DNA of 64,000 bases from Limosilactobacillus fastidiosus (GCF_014145505.1 NZ_JACIUZ010000044.1:62001-126000); one strand, 5' to 3'. Shown: positions 13,456 through 23,829, counted from the stretch's first letter. Notes: generated by a model not told the origin, from the sequence alone. Numbers and translations: made by a program.

Positions 13456-14389
13456 ACTGAACTGCTTTGAGGACTGCAGTAAGTTGTTTTGCGGATGCTT
13501 GCATTTTGTCTAATTCAGTAGGTGATAATTGATATTCAATTACTTGGCCGATTCCTTGACGGTTAATAATTGCTGGCGAACCAAGATAAAGGTCATTGAT
13601 CCCGTATTGTCCAGTGAGGGGAGCTGAAACCGGAATGACCGTGTTTTGGTTTTCAACAATTGCACATACAATTGTTGAGAGGCATTTGGCAACCCCATAA
13701 AAAGTGGCACCTTTATGTTGAATAATCTTTGCACCAGCTTGACGAACTTGTTTTTCAATTTTGTCCTTTTCTTCTGGTGTTAATTGAATGATTTCATCTA
13801 ATGGTCGTCCATTAATCATGGTTTCATCAAAAGTGACAAACGAAGAGTCACCGTGTTCCCCAAGGACTTGTGAATCGACCGCATTTACTGAAATATGTAA
13901 ACGTTGACTAAGAATTAATCGTAAGCGCATCGTATCCAAAGAGGTTCCGGTACCGATGACCCGTTCTTTCGGGAAACCAGAAATATGCTGCGTAAGTGTG
14001 GTTAATAGATCAACTGGGTTACTAGAAATAACAAAAACACCATTGAAACCACTAGCAATAATTGGTTCAACAATTCCCTTAAGAATTTTAATATTCTTAT
14101 GAATTAGGTCTAAGCGACTTTCGCCAGGCTTCCGTGGAACACCAGCAGTAATAACCACAACATCGGCATCATGGGCGTCTTCATAGTTTCCGGCAAAAAC
14201 GTCAGTTGGTCCAGTTAAGGGAGTAATATCAGCAAGATCAAGCGCATCCCCAATAGCTTTATCATGGTTCCGGGTAACAATAACAAGTTCATCAACTTCA
14301 CGATTTGATTGGAGAAGGGAGAAAGCAAAGGCAGAGCCGACAGCACCATCCCCAACTAAGACAACTTTATGACGATAGTGGTTAATCAT
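13454..14389 (-). CDS. ldh: L-lactate/malate dehydrogenase family enzyme
   Basis: A 311-residue NAD-dependent 2-hydroxyacid dehydrogenase of the LDH/MDH fold. Visible are the Rossmann motif VVLVGDGAVGSAFAF (residues 9-23), the active-site loop VPRKPGESR with catalytic Arg92, Asp152/Arg155, and the proton relay GEHGDS (His179). The residue that sets substrate choice, Gln in most LDHs (position 102 of the B. stearothermophilus enzyme), is Arg86 here, as in malate dehydrogenases. Oxaloacetate may therefore be reduced instead of or beside pyruvate. It overlaps thiD-like upstream by one base. Confidence 0.85.
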   Translation of the reverse strand: MINHYRHKVVLVGDGAVGSAFAFSLLQSNREVDELVIVTRNHDKAIGDALDLADITPLTGPTDVFAGNYEDAHDADVVVITAGVPRKPGESRLDLIHKNIKILKGIVEPIIASGFNGVFVISSNPVDLLTTLTQHISGFPKERVIGTGTSLDTMRLRLILSQRLHISVNAVDSQVLGEHGDSSFVTFDETMINGRPLDEIIQLTPEEKDKIEKQVRQAGAKIIQHKGATFYGVAKCLSTIVCAIVENQNTVIPVSAPLTGQYGINDLYLGSPAIINRQGIGQVIEYQLSPTELDKMQASAKQLTAVLKAVQ

Positions 14390-15216
14390 TATAATTCCTT
14401 CTTCTTTAATTCGCGTTGTGCTGCCCAGTGATTAATTGGACCAAACTTATGACCAACTTCAATTGGGTGTGAAATTGCAGCATAGACCGCATCCTTAGCG
14501 CGGAGAACTGCATTCTTAACGCTTGTTCCTTTGGCTAATTCAGCAGCGATAACGGCAGAAAAAGTATCACCAGTACCATTAACGTGGGTGGTATCAAAAA
14601 ATGGTTTACTTAATTCAAATTGGGAGCCATCTTCTAATAAAACAACGTCAATAACTTCTTTTTGATTAGAGTCATTATGCTCACCCTTAATTACCACGTT
14701 CTTTGCTCCCATTTTTTGGAGTTCTTTTGCGGCAGCGAACATTTCTTGAGTATCCTTTAATTCAAAACCAGTTAACTTTTGCGCTTCATAGAAATTAGGT
14801 GTAATCACGGTAGCGAGCGGAATAATTCGTTCACGAAAAAGCTCGTATGCTGACTGTTCAAGAAGCATTGCACCGTGTTTAGTAATGATTACTGGGTCAA
14901 CTACCAATGGGCCAAAGTTAACTTTAGTGTATTGATCAGCGACGATATTAATTACATCATCGTTGGCAAGCATTCCTGTTTTAGCGGCTGAAATTTTAAA
15001 ATCAGCGGATAAGGTCTTAAATTGTTGTTCAATGAAGTCCTTTGGCATTACTTGTGCTGCATCGATTCCGTATGAATTACCGGCAACAGCTGCTGTAAGG
15101 AGACCGTGACCATAAACACCGTCTGCGAAAAATGCGTGTAGATCGGCAGGCATTCCTGCACTACCGTCTGAATCGTGACCAGCGATTGTTACTGCTTGTA
15201 CTTGTTGATTAATCAT
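14389..15216 (-). CDS. thiD: ThiD/PdxK-type hydroxymethylpyrimidine or pyridoxine kinase
   Basis: ATG at 15216 is favoured over the upstream TTG (15228), which sits too close to the GAAAGG site. The 275-residue ribokinase-fold protein has the family opening VTIAGHDSDGSAGMPADL (canonical GSDSGGGAG), the adenylation loop TPNFYEAQKLTG and the catalytic anion hole VNGTGDTFSA with Asp. Members phosphorylate HMP, HMP-P or pyridoxine-type vitamers for thiamine or B6 salvage. Substrate cannot be decided here. It is co-transcribed with the dehydrogenase downstream. Confidence 0.8.
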   Translation of the reverse strand: MINQQVQAVTIAGHDSDGSAGMPADLHAFFADGVYGHGLLTAAVAGNSYGIDAAQVMPKDFIEQQFKTLSADFKISAAKTGMLANDDVINIVADQYTKVNFGPLVVDPVIITKHGAMLLEQSAYELFRERIIPLATVITPNFYEAQKLTGFELKDTQEMFAAAKELQKMGAKNVVIKGEHNDSNQKEVIDVVLLEDGSQFELSKPFFDTTHVNGTGDTFSAVIAAELAKGTSVKNAVLRAKDAVYAAISHPIEVGHKFGPINHWAAQRELKKKEL

Positions 15217-15338
15217 GTCTATCAGCAACCTTTCTATAACATATTTGGGAAGATTGTAACATAAAAGACTCGTTAATGAATCAATAAAGTGCTTGCAAGA
15301 GCAGTTATTTTTATTAAAATGAATTGAAAAAAATCTTG

Positions 15339-15366
15339 TTTACAAACGAATGAATTATGATACACT
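15339..15366 (+). promoter_or_regulatory. argS promoter
   Basis: TTTACA (15339-15344), 16-base spacer and an extended TGATACACT -10 (hexamer 15361-15366) precede the T-box leader. Confidence 0.55.
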
Positions 15367-15372
15367 AGACAG

Positions 15373-15572
15373 GAAACCAGTGATTGAAGAGTAGTAATAA
15401 GAAACGGTTTGTCAGCGATCCTGTGATAGTGGGAGTCAGGAATTTCGTTCTTGTGAAGGCGTGCTTCATAGGTAAAACTTAATAAATTGAGTGGAATTCT
15501 AATTCAATTAGAGTGGTACCGCGGGAAAATCTCGTCTCTAGTAAATATTATTTATTTACTGGAGATTTTTTG
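15373..15572 (+). promoter_or_regulatory. T-box leader of argS
   Basis: A roughly 200-base leader with the T-box signature GAGTGGTACCGCGG at 15511-15524, a Stem I region with AGCGATCC and GGAGTCAGGAA elements, and a terminator hairpin CTCTAGTAAATA / TATTTACTGGAG with T run ending near 15571. Uncharged tRNA pairing with the T-box stabilises an antiterminator. A CGT at 15446-15448 in the specifier-loop region is a plausible arginine specifier, but I could not fold the loop rigorously. Confidence 0.88.
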
Positions 15573-15590
15573 TATAGGAGGAATTAATTT

Positions 15591-17291
15591 ATGGACGAAA
15601 AGTTACAAGTTACTAATGCCTTAGCTGTTGCATTACCAGATTTAGAGTTAAACGAAATCAAAGAAAAAATTGAACGGCCAAAGGATTCAAATAATGGGGA
15701 CTATGCCTTTCCAACATTTTTCTTAGCTAAGAGCTTGCATAAGGCTCCCCAAATGATTGCTAGTGAATTAATTGAAAAGATTGATCAAACTGGCTTTGAT
15801 AAAGTTATGGTTGCTGGACCATACATTAATTTCTTCCTTAATAAGGCTAATGTTGGTGCTGAAGTACTTAAGTCAATTTTGAACGATCCTGAACACTATG
15901 GTGAAAGTGATCTTGGTCATAAGGCTAATATAACAATTGACTACTCTTCACCTAATATTGCTAAACCAATGGGAATGGGGCATCTTCGTTCAACTATGAT
16001 TGGGGAAGCGATTGCCCGGATTCTTGAAAAGGTGAACTACAATTTGATCCGGATTGATTACCTCGGTGATTGGGGTACTCAATTTGGTAAGATGATGGCT
16101 GCTTACGAAATGTGGGGTAACAGTCAAGAAGTTCAAGATGGTTTAAAGAATGATCCAATTAATACTTTGCTTCAACTTTATGTTCGGATTAATACTGAGG
16201 CAGACGAACATCCAGAATACACAGACGCTGGTCGTGAATGGTTTGCAAAGTTGGAACACGGTGATAAAGAAGCATGGCATCTCTGGCATTGGTTCCGTGA
16301 AATCTCCTTGGAACGGTTCCAACGGGTTTATAAGATGCTGGATGTTAAGTTTGATTCATTTAATGGTGAAGCATTCTCAGCACAAAAGATGGAAGAACCA
16401 ATCCAACTTCTTCGTGATAAGGGATTGCTAAAGAAGAGTCGTGGTGCTGAAATTGTTGATCTTGATCAATTTAACTTACCACCATTGTTGATTATCAAGA
16501 GTAACGGAACGACTACTTACATTACCCGTGATTTAGCAACAGCTTTGTTCCGGAAGCGAATGTATGGTCATGCTAAGTCACTCTATGTTGTTGGTGCCGA
16601 ACAAGAAGTATACTTCAAGCAACTACGGATGGCATTGAAGGAACTTGGCTTTAACTGGTGGGATCAAATCGAACACATCTCATTTGGTTTAATGAACCTT
16701 AACGGCAAAAAGATGTCAACTCGGAAGGGAAATGTTGTTTCTCTTGAAGACGTTCTTAATGACTCCGTTGATTTGGCACGGAAGCAAATTGCAGAAAAGA
16801 ACCCTGACTTGAAGAATGCTGATGAGGTGGCTAAGCAAGTGGGTATTGGTGCCGTAATTTTCCATGATTTAAAGAATTACCGGCAAAATGCAGTTAACTT
16901 TAAGCTTGAAGATGTTGTTAAGTTTGAAGGGGAAACGGGTCCTTATGTTCAATATGCTCGGGCACGTGCTGAGAGTATTTTACGGAAGGGTGGTATCCGT
17001 GACTTTAGTAATGTTGACTTAACTCAAGTTGGTGATGGTGCTTGGGAATTAATTAGCTTCTTAGGTCAATACGGTGAAGCTGTAAAGCGCGCTGCTCTTA
17101 ATTATGATCCATCAGTAGTTGCAAAGTATGCTTTAGAACTTGCAAAGAAGTTTAACCAATACTATGCTCATAATCGGATTTTAAATGATGATCCACAACA
17201 ACCAGCACGTTTGGCATTAACTCAGGCGGTAAGCCACGTTTTGAAGTCAGCATTAGCTCTTCTCGATGTTAAGGCACCTGACGAAATGTAA
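15591..17291 (+). CDS. argS: Arginyl-tRNA synthetase
   Basis: A 566-residue class I synthetase, full length for Gram-positive ArgS. The HIGH signature appears as MGMGHLRST (about 127-135), the KMSKS equivalent as KKMSTRKGN (about 373-381), and the C-terminal anticodon-binding DALR domain ends in [16 protein letters not shown]. It charges tRNA-Arg using ATP without a separate adenylate release. AGGAGG precedes ATG. Expression is controlled by the upstream T-box leader, so synthesis rises when tRNA-Arg is uncharged. Confidence 0.97.
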   Translation: MDEKLQVTNALAVALPDLELNEIKEKIERPKDSNNGDYAFPTFFLAKSLHKAPQMIASELIEKIDQTGFDKVMVAGPYINFFLNKANVGAEVLKSILNDPEHYGESDLGHKANITIDYSSPNIAKPMGMGHLRSTMIGEAIARILEKVNYNLIRIDYLGDWGTQFGKMMAAYEMWGNSQEVQDGLKNDPINTLLQLYVRINTEADEHPEYTDAGREWFAKLEHGDKEAWHLWHWFREISLERFQRVYKMLDVKFDSFNGEAFSAQKMEEPIQLLRDKGLLKKSRGAEIVDLDQFNLPPLLIIKSNGTTTYITRDLATALFRKRMYGHAKSLYVVGAEQEVYFKQLRMALKELGFNWWDQIEHISFGLMNLNGKKMSTRKGNVVSLEDVLNDSVDLARKQIAEKNPDLKNADEVAKQVGIGAVIFHDLKNYRQNAVNFKLEDVVKFEGETGPYVQYARARAESILRKGGIRDFSNVDLTQVGDGAWELISFLGQYGEAVKRAALNYDPSVVAKYALELAKKFNQYYAHNRILNDDPQQPARLALTQAVSHVLKSALALLDVKAPDEM

Positions 17292-17310
17292 TAATTGTTT
17301 TAACTAGATA

Positions 17311-17364
17311 AAAGCAACTTAAGATTGTTATTTTGGACTAATCTTAGGTTGCTTTATTATTTTA
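17311..17364 (+). terminator. Terminator after argS
   Basis: AAAGCAACTTAAGATT pairs with AATCTTAGGTTGCTTT and is followed by a T-rich run. Confidence 0.85.
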
Positions 17365-17459
17365 AAATTTAGTTATACTCAATAAAAATAAACTACGGCA
17401 AAAATATCCTGTGTTAAAATAATTTAGATTTAATGTTATTTAATATGGGGATTAATTAA

Positions 17460-19625
17460 ATGAGAAGAGAACCAGAAGAAAAGCCTCCTTTCCGTGAACA
17501 GCTACAGGCGTGGCTAAAGCAACTTTGGCACCGGATAAGGGTTATCTTAAAAGAAGTATGGCAGTGTTTTATTCGGTGGTTAAAACAATTTTGGCATCGG
17601 TATCAGATAACACGGTGGCTAATTGTTATTTGTTTATCACTATTTTTAGTAACCAGTACTTACTTGACGTTTGTTGCTAAAACGGCGGATGTAAAAAATC
17701 TCGAGGCTCGTTTGCGACGACCAACCATGATTTATGACCGTAATGGTAATTCGGCAGGTAGCCTTTATTCACAAAAGGGAACCTATGTATCCCTGGATAA
17801 GATTTCGCCAAATGTTCCAGCAGCGGTAATGTCTACGGAGGACCGTAATTTTTATCACGAGCACGGTTTCTCAATTAAGGGTCTCGGCCGGGCCGGTTTC
17901 TTGTTAATTAAAAACAAGTTGCTCCATCGGAACTATATTTCCGGCGGGGGGAGTACTCTAACGCAACAACTAGTCAAAAATGCTTTTTTAACTCAGCAAC
18001 AAACTTTCTCCCGGAAGGCTCGTGAAATTTTTATTGCGGTAGAAGTGGAGAACCAATATAGTAAAAAGAAGATCATGACAATGTACCTCAACAATGCTTA
18101 CTTTGGTAACGGTGTATGGGGAGTGCAAGATGCTGCTAGGCGGTATTTTAACTGTGATGCTAATGAATTAACCGTTCCTCAAGCAGCAACGTTAGCGGGA
18201 ATGTTAACGTCACCAGGAATTTACGATCCGGTTGCTCATCCTGAAGCAACAAAGCAACGGCGAAATCTTGTTTTACAGTTGATGGTTGAAAATCACCAAC
18301 TAAGCCAGTCTGCGGCAAACCAATATAAGGAAACGCCATTAGAGGTGAGAAATGGGTATGTTACCCCAAATACTTACCGTTACCCTTACTATTTTGACGC
18401 TGTAATTTCTGAGGCAATTAGTAAGTACCATCTCTCAGAAAAAGAAATCATGAATAATGGTTATAAAATTTATACAACGTTAGATCAGGATCAACAGCGT
18501 TCCATGCAACAAACTTACGAAGATGATGATAATTTCCCACGTGATTCGGTTGACGGAACTAAGGTACAGTCAGCATCAGTGGCGATGAACCCTAAGACGG
18601 GGGGAGTGACAGCAATCGTCGGTGGTCGAGGAAAACATGTTTTTCGTGGCTTTAATCGGGGAACACAGATGCGACGACAACCCGGTTCAACGATTAAACC
18701 GTTAGTCGTTTATGCCCCAGCATTGGAACATGGCTATTTTTATGATTCAACACTTCAGGATAAAAAGCAGTCATACGGAACTAATGATTATACGCCAAAA
18801 AACTATGACGATACTTATGCCGGAAGTGTTCCAATGTATAAAGCAGTATATGAAAGCTTAAATGCTCCAGCGGTCTGGTTGCTGAATAAGATCGGTGTTA
18901 ATACTGGGTATAAGATGGCCGAAAAGTTTGACTTACCAGTTGAGAAAAGTGATAAAAATCTGGCGCTTGCCCTTGGGGGAATGACGAAGGGGGTTTCTCC
19001 AGAACAAATTGCCCGTGCTTATTCAACATTTGCGAATGAAGGGAAAATGCCGGAAACGCACTATATTACAAAAATTAAAGATGCTTCTGGGAAAACCATT
19101 GTTACTACAAAAACAGCTAAGCCCAAGCAGGTTGTGACTGCTAATACTGCTAAAAACATGACCAGTATGTTAATTGGGGTGTTTGAGCACGGAACTGGAC
19201 AATCAGCTCGTCCAGCAGGTTATACTTTAGCTGGGAAAACGGGGACAACGGAGTCTGCAGTTAAGAGTAACAGTGCAGATGACCGTGATAAGTGGATTGT
19301 TGGGTACACTCCTGATGTGGTGGTTGCTACTTGGGAAGGGTACGATGACACTAATTCATCACATGCTCTTCAAGATATTTCAATGAGGAATGTTAATAGT
19401 CTTTACAAGGTAGAAATGACTGGTATCTTGAAAAATACACCAAATACAAAGTTTAACGTTGAAGATGCTCAGACGCGTGCAACCGCTAATAGTGGAAAGA
19501 GTAGTAAGGGCTGGGGGTCCTTTTTGAAGAATGGTGGCGACTTGATGAACCGCTTTAACCAATCGGTAAATAACTTCGGTAATCGTGCGGGTCAGTTATG
19601 GAATGATGTTCGTTCTTTATTCTGA
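17460..19625 (+). CDS. Class A penicillin-binding protein (bifunctional)
   Basis: A 721-residue peptidoglycan synthase. A basic cytoplasmic tail with several Trp (1-50) precedes one membrane anchor (about 54-74, WLIVICLSLFLVTSTYL). The GT51 glycosyltransferase domain shows catalytic Glu127 in TEDRNFYHEHG and GGSTLTQQLVKN. The transpeptidase has Ser410-x-x-Lys413 (PGSTIKP), Ser466-x-Asn468 (SLN) and Lys593-Thr-Gly (KTGTTE). It polymerises lipid II and cross-links stem peptides outside the membrane. The C-terminal ~60 residues are Asn/Gly/Ser-rich. It matches PBP1a/PBP2a-type lactobacillus enzymes; I do not fix the paralogue name. Confidence 0.93.
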   Translation: MRREPEEKPPFREQLQAWLKQLWHRIRVILKEVWQCFIRWLKQFWHRYQITRWLIVICLSLFLVTSTYLTFVAKTADVKNLEARLRRPTMIYDRNGNSAGSLYSQKGTYVSLDKISPNVPAAVMSTEDRNFYHEHGFSIKGLGRAGFLLIKNKLLHRNYISGGGSTLTQQLVKNAFLTQQQTFSRKAREIFIAVEVENQYSKKKIMTMYLNNAYFGNGVWGVQDAARRYFNCDANELTVPQAATLAGMLTSPGIYDPVAHPEATKQRRNLVLQLMVENHQLSQSAANQYKETPLEVRNGYVTPNTYRYPYYFDAVISEAISKYHLSEKEIMNNGYKIYTTLDQDQQRSMQQTYEDDDNFPRDSVDGTKVQSASVAMNPKTGGVTAIVGGRGKHVFRGFNRGTQMRRQPGSTIKPLVVYAPALEHGYFYDSTLQDKKQSYGTNDYTPKNYDDTYAGSVPMYKAVYESLNAPAVWLLNKIGVNTGYKMAEKFDLPVEKSDKNLALALGGMTKGVSPEQIARAYSTFANEGKMPETHYITKIKDASGKTIVTTKTAKPKQVVTANTAKNMTSMLIGVFEHGTGQSARPAGYTLAGKTGTTESAVKSNSADDRDKWIVGYTPDVVVATWEGYDDTNSSHALQDISMRNVNSLYKVEMTGILKNTPNTKFNVEDAQTRATANSGKSSKGWGSFLKNGGDLMNRFNQSVNNFGNRAGQLWNDVRSLF

Positions 19626-19649
19626 AAAAATGATGATTAGGCGATAGTA

Positions 19650-19658
19650 TGATACAAT
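19650..19658 (+). promoter_or_regulatory. Extended -10 promoter for the YlbF-type gene
   Basis: TGATACAAT at 19650-19658, about 35 bases before the start codon. Confidence 0.5.
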
Positions 19659-19692
19659 CAAATTGTTGAATAAATGAAAAGAGGTTACAAAA

Positions 19693-20067
19693 ATGGTTAA
19701 TATTTATGACACCGCTAATGAACTTAGTAATCAATTAAAAGAAACACAAGAATATCAAGGCTTGAAGAAGGCTTTTGATAACTTAAAGGCTCAAAAGGAT
19801 ACTTTTGATACGTTCAAGAAATTTCAACAAATGCAGGCTAACGCTCAACAAAAGCAAATGGCTGGTCAAAAGTTAACTCAAGATGAAATTAACGCCATTC
19901 AAACAATTGCTAAGGAAATTAGTTCTAAGCCTGAAGTACAAACTTTAATGAACCAAGAACGGGCCGTTGATAACATGCTCCAACAACTCAACCGGACAAT
20001 TACTAGTCCTATTCAAGATATTTACAAGGATGTTATGCCACAAGGGCCACAACCTAGTGACAAGTAA
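19693..20067 (+). CDS. YlbF/YmcA/YheA family protein
   Basis: A 124-residue, almost entirely helical protein of the Com_YlbF family, shown by NIYDTANELSNQLKETQEYQ and FKKFQQMQANAQQKQMAGQK. In Bacillus, YlbF and YmcA form the Y-complex that steers RNase Y, while YheA-type members are less well studied; this one is closest in layout to YheA. It has its own promoter and is followed by a terminator, so it appears monocistronic. Confidence 0.8.
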   Translation: MVNIYDTANELSNQLKETQEYQGLKKAFDNLKAQKDTFDTFKKFQQMQANAQQKQMAGQKLTQDEINAIQTIAKEISSKPEVQTLMNQERAVDNMLQQLNRTITSPIQDIYKDVMPQGPQPSDK

Positions 20068-20094
20068 CTGTTAATTTAGTTATAAAAATGATAA

Positions 20095-20144
20095 CGGGAA
20101 GATGAATGATGACGATCATGTCTGAATACTCTTCCCGCTTTTTT
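20095..20144 (+). terminator. Terminator between the YlbF-type gene and yhaO
   Basis: CGGGAAGA (20095-20102) pairs with TCTTCCCG (20130-20137), followed by six T. The stem has a long loop containing GATGACGATCATG, itself a weak hairpin. Confidence 0.75.
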
Positions 20145-20162
20145 ATTCGAAGGGTGAAAAAG

Positions 20163-21368
20163 ATGAAGTTTATTCATACTGCAGATTTACATTTAGATAG
20201 CCCGTTTCGGGGACTTGCTGATATGTCAACGCAGATTTGGCAAAGGGTTCATCGTTCAACTTTTACAGCATTTGAACGAATAGTTGACAATGCCATTAAA
20301 GAACAAGTTGATTTTGTTTTAATTGTTGGTGATATCTATGATCGGGATCACCATAGTGCTGAAGCGGAAGACTTCTTTGTCCGTCAGTGTCAACGCTTAA
20401 ATGAACACCAGATTCCAGTCTACCTAAGTTACGGTAATCATGATTATCAAATAGTTAGTGAAAGGGAAAATTCACTTCCCAAGAATGTTCGAGTTTTCGG
20501 TAATCAGGTTGAAACAAAGACATTGACGCTTTCGAATAAGGAAACGGTATCGATTACTGGGTTTAGTTATGGGAAACGCTGGTTATCGGTTGATCAGGTA
20601 AGTAGTTTTCCAAGTAAGACAAGCGCTGATTGGCATATTGGGATGCTTCATGGCGCACTTGCCCAAAACAATCCCGAACAGGACCACTATGCTCCGTTTA
20701 CGGTGGCAGAGCTTTTGCAAAAGAATTACGATTACTGGGCATTAGGCCATATTCATAAACGCCAAGTACTTAATGAAGATCCATCGGTTGTTTATCCTGG
20801 TATTCCCCAAGGACGTCATAAAAATGAGGATGGTCAACATGGTTATTACCTGGTTCAAAGTGATTCAGGTAAGTTAAAGAATGAATTTAAGGCTATTGCA
20901 CCAATTGAGTGGTGTACGGTTAACGTTAATTTAGGTCACTTGCAAGCGACTGATACTATAATTGAAAGGCTACAGCACCAAGTTAAGTCGGGTGAGCAGT
21001 TTAAAATGATTGCATTAAATATCCAGCTAACTGATGAAATGAATGCTCTAACAAAACAGTTAATTACTAACGGAACAATTTTAGAGCGGCTTCAGGAACA
21101 AATTGCAGAAGAAGGTTCGCCAAAATGGTGGCCTTATCAAATAAACCTTCTTGGGGAGGTTAATCTTCCCAAGATGACTGATTTAGATCAAGAGTATTGG
21201 GATCAAGCTGCTAAGGAAGTTTTTATTCAATCGGCAATGGTAGAGTTAGCGGGAAAATTATCAAAGTATGATTTTATTGCTGACCGTCTTACAGAACCTT
21301 CAATGATTGAAAAATTACGTCGTGAGGCTAATCAAGAATTAGGTAAGGAGGAGCATCATGAAGATTAG
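20163..21368 (+). CDS. yhaO: SbcD-like DNA repair exonuclease YhaO
   Basis: ATG at 20163 with GAAGGGTG upstream; the frame is open to 20106 but that part lies inside a terminator. The 401-residue metallophosphoesterase has FIHTADLHLDSPF (metal ligands D and H), GDIYDRDHH, YGNHDYQ and WALGHIHKR. With YhaN it forms an SbcCD/Rad50-Mre11-like pair that processes DNA ends. It overlaps yhaN by 11 bases and carries the yhaN ribosome site (AAGGAGGAGC) inside its last codons. Confidence 0.88.
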   Translation: MKFIHTADLHLDSPFRGLADMSTQIWQRVHRSTFTAFERIVDNAIKEQVDFVLIVGDIYDRDHHSAEAEDFFVRQCQRLNEHQIPVYLSYGNHDYQIVSERENSLPKNVRVFGNQVETKTLTLSNKETVSITGFSYGKRWLSVDQVSSFPSKTSADWHIGMLHGALAQNNPEQDHYAPFTVAELLQKNYDYWALGHIHKRQVLNEDPSVVYPGIPQGRHKNEDGQHGYYLVQSDSGKLKNEFKAIAPIEWCTVNVNLGHLQATDTIIERLQHQVKSGEQFKMIALNIQLTDEMNALTKQLITNGTILERLQEQIAEEGSPKWWPYQINLLGEVNLPKMTDLDQEYWDQAAKEVFIQSAMVELAGKLSKYDFIADRLTEPSMIEKLRREANQELGKEEHHED

Positions 21369-23829
21369 AAGGGTTCACATTGATGGCTTTGGAAAGTGGC
21401 ATGACCAAGACTTTGAATTTACTGATAATCCAGTATTGATCTACGGAGCAAATGAAGCGGGGAAGACAACCTTAGCTGCCTTTATATTGAGTATTCTTTT
21501 TGGCTTTGCGGATGGCCGCGGAAAGAATAAGTACCAACAATACCTTCCTAAAAATGGTTCAGGTTATGGGGGCTCATTGACGGTTGATGCGAACCACCAC
21601 CAGTACGTTATTAAACGGGTTAAGGGAAAAAATGGTGGAGAGGTAACAATCACTAATGAAGTAGGAAAAAGGGAAAAGGCTGAATTTCTCACCGAATTAA
21701 TTGGCCCATTGGATCGCGAACTTTATCAGGCAATTTATAGTTTTAATCAAAATAATATCTTGAATGATGAACTTGACCGAGAACAACTTGAGCAACAGTT
21801 GCAACGGTTGGGGGCGGTTGGCAGTCAAGAATGGCTTCAGCAAATTGCCAGATTAGAAAAGAAAGCTGCCTCCCTATATAAACCACGCGGTAGAAAGCTA
21901 AGTTTAAACCGCCATTTAAAAGAATACGATGAACTCCATGAACGAGTTAATCAAGCTCAGTCGCAAAGCAGTGACTATCATCGCCTAGTTGAGGAACAAA
22001 CCCAAATTCAGTTTCAACTAAAGAAACTTCAACAGGAACAACCTAAACTCAAAGAAGAAGTAAAAAAAGTAGAACGTCTTCAACGATTATGGCCTGTGTT
22101 TGAACAGTGGCGTGGTCACCAGCAAAAAGCAGTGGCAGGAATAAAGTTAACAGACGAGAAAGTAGTTAAGATTCAGGAGATTCAAGGTCAAGAACGAGAA
22201 CTGCAAAAACAAATTCAAGTACTTGAGCAACAGTTGCTGGAACGGCAAGTGGTCATTAAGGAACTTTCAACTTCAGAAGTAAATAATTATCGGGAACAAA
22301 AAGTTCACTATCAGCAGTTAAAGGATCAATTATTAACATTACAAATTCAGGGTAATAACCAGGAAATAAATCAGCAACGCCAATGGCAAAACGAACTTAA
22401 GCAGTTAGAAGGACGATATGGAAATTCTAAATTACCAGTTCCTCTTTCTGAGCAAGCAGTTAGTGAGCTGGAGGGATTACTCAATGCTATTTCACATGAG
22501 GCAAATAACCAAAGCCTGTATGTTCCTGGAATTGGGATTGTCCTTTTTATCATTGGACTAATTTTTCATCAGTCGTTGATATGGATTTTAGGAATAATTT
22601 CTCTTTGTGCAGCAGGTGTTTTATGGTTTAAGCAACAACAGCACGAAAAGCAACTTGCTGAACAACAGCATTCGCAATTACGGCAATTTGGAAAACAACA
22701 TGATCTATCCTTGTTTCCCCCTGATAAGTGGTTAACGATGCAATCTGATCTTCATCGCTATCAGGACTTAAAAGTACAATTAGAACAAGTTGATCAAAGT
22801 AAAAGTGAGTTTAATCAACGATGGAAAAAAATAAAACGTCAGTTACCAATTAAAATGGTCGCTGACTCGATTAACGAGTTAATTAATAGCTATAACCGGT
22901 GGCTTGTTGAGATGCAAGATCGTTCACAACAATTAGCTGGTGCAGAACAAGAACAAACTAGACTGCAAAATCATCTTGATCAGCTAAAGATCCAGCTAAC
23001 GACTGAACTCCAAAATAAGGAAGCTGAGTATAAGTCCTTAAATATAAAAACCGATGCAGATTTTAAACAACTTCAGACACAAAGGGTTACGGAGCAAACA
23101 AGGAAAATCACTACTGAGGTTTACGGACAACAATTAACCAATAATGATCGTAAGCAGTTAGTAAATTATACTGATAAAATTTTCCTAGACAAAGATGTTT
23201 CAATGGCCCACCAGAAATTGGCAGCGAATGAACAAGAGCAGAAGAAAATTGAAACAAGGCTAACACAACTTAAGCTTCAGATTAGCTCGCTAGTGCAGAA
23301 CGGTTCGTTTAGTGAATTAAATCAGCAGTTAGCCAATTTACAAACAATAATTTGGCACGAAACCAAACAATGGTTAAGTGAGCAATTGGCTATTCGGTGG
23401 ATTAATGGTGCTTTAAAGCTTGCTTCTCAAGATCGGTACCCAAAGATTCTTCAGCAGGCAGAAAAATTTTTTGCTATTTTGACTAATGGGCGTTACCAAA
23501 AAATAATGGTAAACGATGATGGGATTAGTACTTTGAGTCAAGAACAGCAAGTCTTTCAGGTGCCTGAATTATCCCTTGGGACAGCCGAACAATTGTTTAT
23601 TTCACTCCGTCTTGGCTTTATTACGGTCATTAGTGACCAAATTAGGTTACCAATAATGGTTGATGATGGTTTTGTTAACTTTGATAATATTCGCCGTGGT
23701 CGAATGCTGGAATTATTAAGACAAATGGCTAGGGAAAATCAGGTGATTTACTTTACCGCAAACGAGCAAATTAAGGAATTAGGTTCGCCAGTGATTGACC
23801 TTGATCGATTAAATAAGAATAAAGTTTGA
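21358..23829 (+). CDS. yhaN: YhaN-type AAA ATPase (SbcC/Rad50-like)
   Basis: An 823-residue ATPase with an N-terminal Walker A (YGANEAGKTTLAAF, about 30-43) and C-terminal signature plus Walker B (LSLGTAEQLFISLRLGF, LPIMVDDGFVNFD). Between them lie long Gln/Glu/Lys-rich coiled coils (about 160-380 and 430-700). A hydrophobic pair (about 386-424, GIGIVLFIIGLIFHQ and IWILGIISLCAAGVLWF) sits in the middle of the coiled coil, as in YhaN, suggesting membrane contact. It would power the YhaO nuclease. In Bacillus yhaM follows; here prsA comes next. Confidence 0.87.
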   Translation: MKIRRVHIDGFGKWHDQDFEFTDNPVLIYGANEAGKTTLAAFILSILFGFADGRGKNKYQQYLPKNGSGYGGSLTVDANHHQYVIKRVKGKNGGEVTITNEVGKREKAEFLTELIGPLDRELYQAIYSFNQNNILNDELDREQLEQQLQRLGAVGSQEWLQQIARLEKKAASLYKPRGRKLSLNRHLKEYDELHERVNQAQSQSSDYHRLVEEQTQIQFQLKKLQQEQPKLKEEVKKVERLQRLWPVFEQWRGHQQKAVAGIKLTDEKVVKIQEIQGQERELQKQIQVLEQQLLERQVVIKELSTSEVNNYREQKVHYQQLKDQLLTLQIQGNNQEINQQRQWQNELKQLEGRYGNSKLPVPLSEQAVSELEGLLNAISHEANNQSLYVPGIGIVLFIIGLIFHQSLIWILGIISLCAAGVLWFKQQQHEKQLAEQQHSQLRQFGKQHDLSLFPPDKWLTMQSDLHRYQDLKVQLEQVDQSKSEFNQRWKKIKRQLPIKMVADSINELINSYNRWLVEMQDRSQQLAGAEQEQTRLQNHLDQLKIQLTTELQNKEAEYKSLNIKTDADFKQLQTQRVTEQTRKITTEVYGQQLTNNDRKQLVNYTDKIFLDKDVSMAHQKLAANEQEQKKIETRLTQLKLQISSLVQNGSFSELNQQLANLQTIIWHETKQWLSEQLAIRWINGALKLASQDRYPKILQQAEKFFAILTNGRYQKIMVNDDGISTLSQEQQVFQVPELSLGTAEQLFISLRLGFITVISDQIRLPIMVDDGFVNFDNIRRGRMLELLRQMARENQVIYFTANEQIKELGSPVIDLDRLNKNKV

